The notes beneath the pieces were generated by a model. It saw only the letters and a program-made list of their open reading frames with translations, was not told where the DNA came from and searched no databases. This document shows positions 61,956 through 64,000 of a stretch of 64,000 bases of DNA, piece by piece. How positions within the stretch are numbered: the stretch's first letter is position 1; the number at the start of each line of letters is the position of its first letter. This DNA comes from Flavobacterium collinsii (GTDB lineage Bacteria > Bacteroidota > Bacteroidia > Flavobacteriales > Flavobacteriaceae). The stretch lies in the NCBI RefSeq assembly GCF_902804485.1, contig NZ_CADCST010000086.1, positions 56,605 to 120,604 on the forward strand. The letters run 5' to 3'. Both the position numbers and the translations under genes were made by a program.

Positions 61956-62702
61956 ATGGATAATATTCATGTTCTAATTATAGAAGACACCCCCGAACAA
62001 AGCGACGACCTATGCCGGGTACTGCGTCAAAACAATTATAATATTGTAGGCGTTGCAACCAATTTTACCGATGCGCTGAAACTTTTTTACGAGAATACGA
62101 TAGACATCATTATTATTGATGTCTTTTTAGACGGAAAACCAGAAGGAATTACGTTTGCCGAATCGATCAACATTATTCCAAACGCTTCTAAACCATTTGT
62201 ATTTTTAACCAGTTCACAAGACCGCCAGATTTTTGAAAGAGCTAAGCTCACAAAACCTTTCAGTTTTTTACTGAAACCTTTTAACGAACTGGAAATTCTT
62301 TATGCCATAGAAATGGCTGTAGAAAAATTTTATGCCCAAACCAATGTTTTTCAGAATGAAGAACAAGATACCGTGATTAGCAATGACTATTTATTTATAA
62401 AGAAGAAAAACTCTTTAAAAAAAGTAGCCCTTAATGATATTCTATATATTGATGTAGAAGAACGCTATTGCAACATCATTACCGAGAAAGAAAAATTTGT
62501 AATTCTGATCTCATTGACAAAAATCAGCAACTTATTAGACAAAAACCGTTTTATCAAAACACATCGAAACACGATCGTAAACACTAATAAAATAGAGGAA
62601 ATTATCCTGGCCGATAATCTTATCATTTTAAAAGGCGATCACAAAATAAACCTGAGCGATACCTATAAAGATTTTATAAAAAAAATGAACATCCTGTCGT
62701 AA
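61956..62702 (+). CDS. LytTR-family response regulator
   Basis: A 248-residue regulator. The receiver domain (1-125) has E10-D11, phosphoacceptor D55 (IIIIDVFLDGKPEG) and K107 (FLLKPFNE). The LytTR DNA-binding domain covers about 148-248 (ALNDILYIDVEERYCNIITE, RFIKTHRNTIVNTNKIEEI). LytTR regulators often control peptide and bacteriocin genes (AgrA, ComE), and Bacteroidota pair them with TPR kinases. It lies just after the peptide array and is the likely output of the kinase at 52182. Confidence 0.92.
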   Translation: MDNIHVLIIEDTPEQSDDLCRVLRQNNYNIVGVATNFTDALKLFYENTIDIIIIDVFLDGKPEGITFAESINIIPNASKPFVFLTSSQDRQIFERAKLTKPFSFLLKPFNELEILYAIEMAVEKFYAQTNVFQNEEQDTVISNDYLFIKKKNSLKKVALNDILYIDVEERYCNIITEKEKFVILISLTKISNLLDKNRFIKTHRNTIVNTNKIEEIILADNLIILKGDHKINLSDTYKDFIKKMNILS

Positions 62703-62733
62703 CAACAATAGCTCAAAAAAATTAACAACTCAC

Positions 62734-62762
62734 AAATCCTCTCCATCCGGGAGGATTTTTTT
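62734..62762 (+). terminator. Terminator after response regulator
   Basis: Arms aaatcctc / gaggattt with a nine-base loop and a T run. Confidence 0.8.
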
Positions 62763-62901
62763 GTTATGAAGGAAATATCCCCAGCCACAAAGGTTCCGAA
62801 AGATTTCATGACAGAAAATTCAGCTTTCGTGACATTTTTAATTTCCTTCCCGGAAATCAAAATTACTTTTACCCCCAAGAAACCCAAATCATAAAATATA
62901 A

Positions 62902-63153
62902 ATGAGAATTGAATTAAACAGACCATCAGACATGAAGCCTTTATCAATATTAAAAAAAATAAAAAACAACCCCTGGGTTGGCGTAACTGTCTCTCTTCTA
63001 TTTATCATTCCTTGTTTATACAAAATTCTGGACGACATCACGGTTTTCAGAATAGAATATCTATTATTAGCTCTTGCTTTTCCAGTCTATATAAAATCAC
63101 TTAAAAAAATATTTGATGATATTTTAGACACCTCAGACGATTTTTCAGACTAA
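62902..63153 (+). CDS. Small two-helix membrane protein
   Basis: An 83-residue ORF (an ATG at 62932 would give 73). Two hydrophobic stretches (WVGVTVSLLFIIPCLYKI and YLLLALAFPVYIKSL) flank a short polar loop, and the C terminus is acidic (DDILDTSDDFSD). No family recognised. It follows the response regulator but a terminator separates them. A small integral membrane role, perhaps immunity-like, is a guess. Confidence 0.55.
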   Translation: MRIELNRPSDMKPLSILKKIKNNPWVGVTVSLLFIIPCLYKILDDITVFRIEYLLLALAFPVYIKSLKKIFDDILDTSDDFSD

Positions 63154-63181
63154 AAAATATTTTTTTGCCCCTTTTTTAATG

Positions 63182-63222
63182 AAACACTACTGCTTAATCT
63201 TTTAAGTCAGGGTGTTTTTTTA
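63182..63222 (+). terminator. Terminator after small membrane protein
   Basis: Imperfect arms aaacac...cttaa / ttaag...gtgttt followed by Ts. Confidence 0.65.
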
Positions 63223-63390
63223 TTTTTAGACCAAACATATCTTAAATTCCATCGCCATCTTATAAAATTATCCAATTTTTAAGTCAAAAAACATCAACAT
63301 CATTATTATTTAACAAAAACACCGTACTTACTAACATTTTTTTGATATTTTTGGGAAGCTATAAACCAAAAAAACAAAACAACCAATCCT

Positions 63391-64000
63391 TTGAAGAAAA
63401 ATCAAATAAAAAACCACTATCTAATTTTATTTGTCTTATTCTTAAATGCATACACCATTTACGGACAAACAAACAATGAAATTTCAGTATACAACTGGTT
63501 TGACAAAAACCTGGGTGTAGAATCACTAGAATTTGAAAACGGGCCAGCCCATTTAAACTTCGATAAAACAGTCAACAATCAAAATCGTTATTATATTTCC
63601 GAAGATTTCAAAAAAGGAAGTATGAAGTATAATAATCAAAATTATTTTGATTTATTATTAAACTACGACACCTACAGCGACGAACTGGTTATAAAACCCT
63701 ACGGAGAGTCAAACACCACTAAGGTTAATCTTTTTACCGAAAATATCAGTTCCTTTACGATAGGCAATGAAAAATTTGTCAATCTGAAAGTTCCAAATTC
63801 GGCCAGTTTTAGAAAGGGATATTATGAAGAAGTTCCGGTAGGAAACAACATAATTCTTTATATAAAACACTCTAAAGAAAAGAAAAAAATCAACAAAGCT
63901 GAAGTTGATTTAATAGATTTTATACCCAGACATGAATTTATTGTCTTAAAGCAAAATACATTCTATCCTATAAATGATAAAAAGGAAATCACAACACTGT
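63391..64000 (+). CDS. Exported protein of unknown function, 3' end outside window
   Basis: An open frame runs from a TTG at 63391 to the window end, about 203 residues. No in-frame ATG gives a signal peptide, whereas TTG yields MKKNQIKNHYLILFVLFLNA ending TIYGQ, a normal signal. The mature part (NNEISVYNWFDKNLGVESLE, VVIKPYGE-like VIKPYGESNTTKVNLF, FRKGYYEEVPVGNNIILYIK) is beta-rich. I do not recognise the family. Such proteins in Flavobacteria often precede a carboxypeptidase-like domain, which cannot be tested here. Confidence 0.6.
   Translation, partial: MKKNQIKNHYLILFVLFLNAYTIYGQTNNEISVYNWFDKNLGVESLEFENGPAHLNFDKTVNNQNRYYISEDFKKGSMKYNNQNYFDLLLNYDTYSDELVIKPYGESNTTKVNLFTENISSFTIGNEKFVNLKVPNSASFRKGYYEEVPVGNNIILYIKHSKEKKKINKAEVDLIDFIPRHEFIVLKQNTFYPINDKKEITTL

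Noticed and set aside
1..64000. tRNA, rRNA or riboswitch genes
   Set aside because: No cloverleaf with TTCGA-type loop, rRNA segment or known riboswitch core was recognised by eye; a covariance-model scan was not possible.

Overview
The window looks like a chromosomal piece of a Flavobacterium-type member of the Bacteroidota. It is AT-rich and promoters carry the Bacteroidota -7 box TAnnTTTG. Lineage-typical genes are present: GLPGLI protein with TonB-linked receptor, the gliding/type IX gene porT/sprT, a TamL-like lipoprotein, exosortase XrtF, HYC_CC_PP and DUF5686 proteins. No tRNA, rRNA, CRISPR array or insertion sequence was recognised.

Layout. 0-9 kb: receptor/GLPGLI pair, deoxynucleoside kinase, membrane and soluble pyrophosphatases, AlkA-like glycosylase, acyltransferase. 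9.3-11.8 kb: a compact grasp-with-SPASM RiPP cluster (GG-leader precursor, ATP-grasp ligase, small ORF, SPASM protein). 11.9-30 kb: mostly core genes (DUF5686, pdhB, etfBA, bifunctional nuclease, thyA, folA, ubiE, porT, rRNA methyltransferase, TamL-like protein, class II aldolase, accD). 30-41 kb: alcohol dehydrogenase, MacB-type permease, purH, the cell-shape operon mreBCD-mrdA-rodA, DedA. 40.7-44.8 kb: a probable metal group (HMA protein, TonB receptor, HYC_CC_PP protein) and xrtF with its partner. 44.9-49 kb: GAF/fRMsr-like protein, TonB-domain protein, rpsO, pnp. 49.0-51.6 kb: a three-gene islet bounded by two identical 50-bp copies of the pnp terminator.

The most striking region is 51.6-62.7 kb. 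It holds a 130-residue protein ending in PETSRGTETGVQN, a histidine kinase with a periplasmic TPR domain, a C39-peptidase ABC exporter, an HlyD-type adaptor, an array of 19 intact tiny genes (44-48 codons), at least three decayed copies, and a LytTR response regulator. Every array peptide has a leader ending LS(K/R)xQLExxxGG and a core matching (P/T)(E/I)TSRGTxxxVxx(x), with variable positions after the invariant TSRGT block. No modifying enzyme lies in the locus. The simplest reading is an export-and-sense peptide system: the C39 exporter cuts after GG and secretes a family of related 13-14-mers, and the kinase/regulator pair may sense them. A secreted antagonist family is the main alternative. 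Duplicated spacers and hybrid genes show that the array has grown by recombination.

Two RiPP-like systems with double-glycine leaders therefore lie about 45 kb apart, and only the second has an exporter in view.
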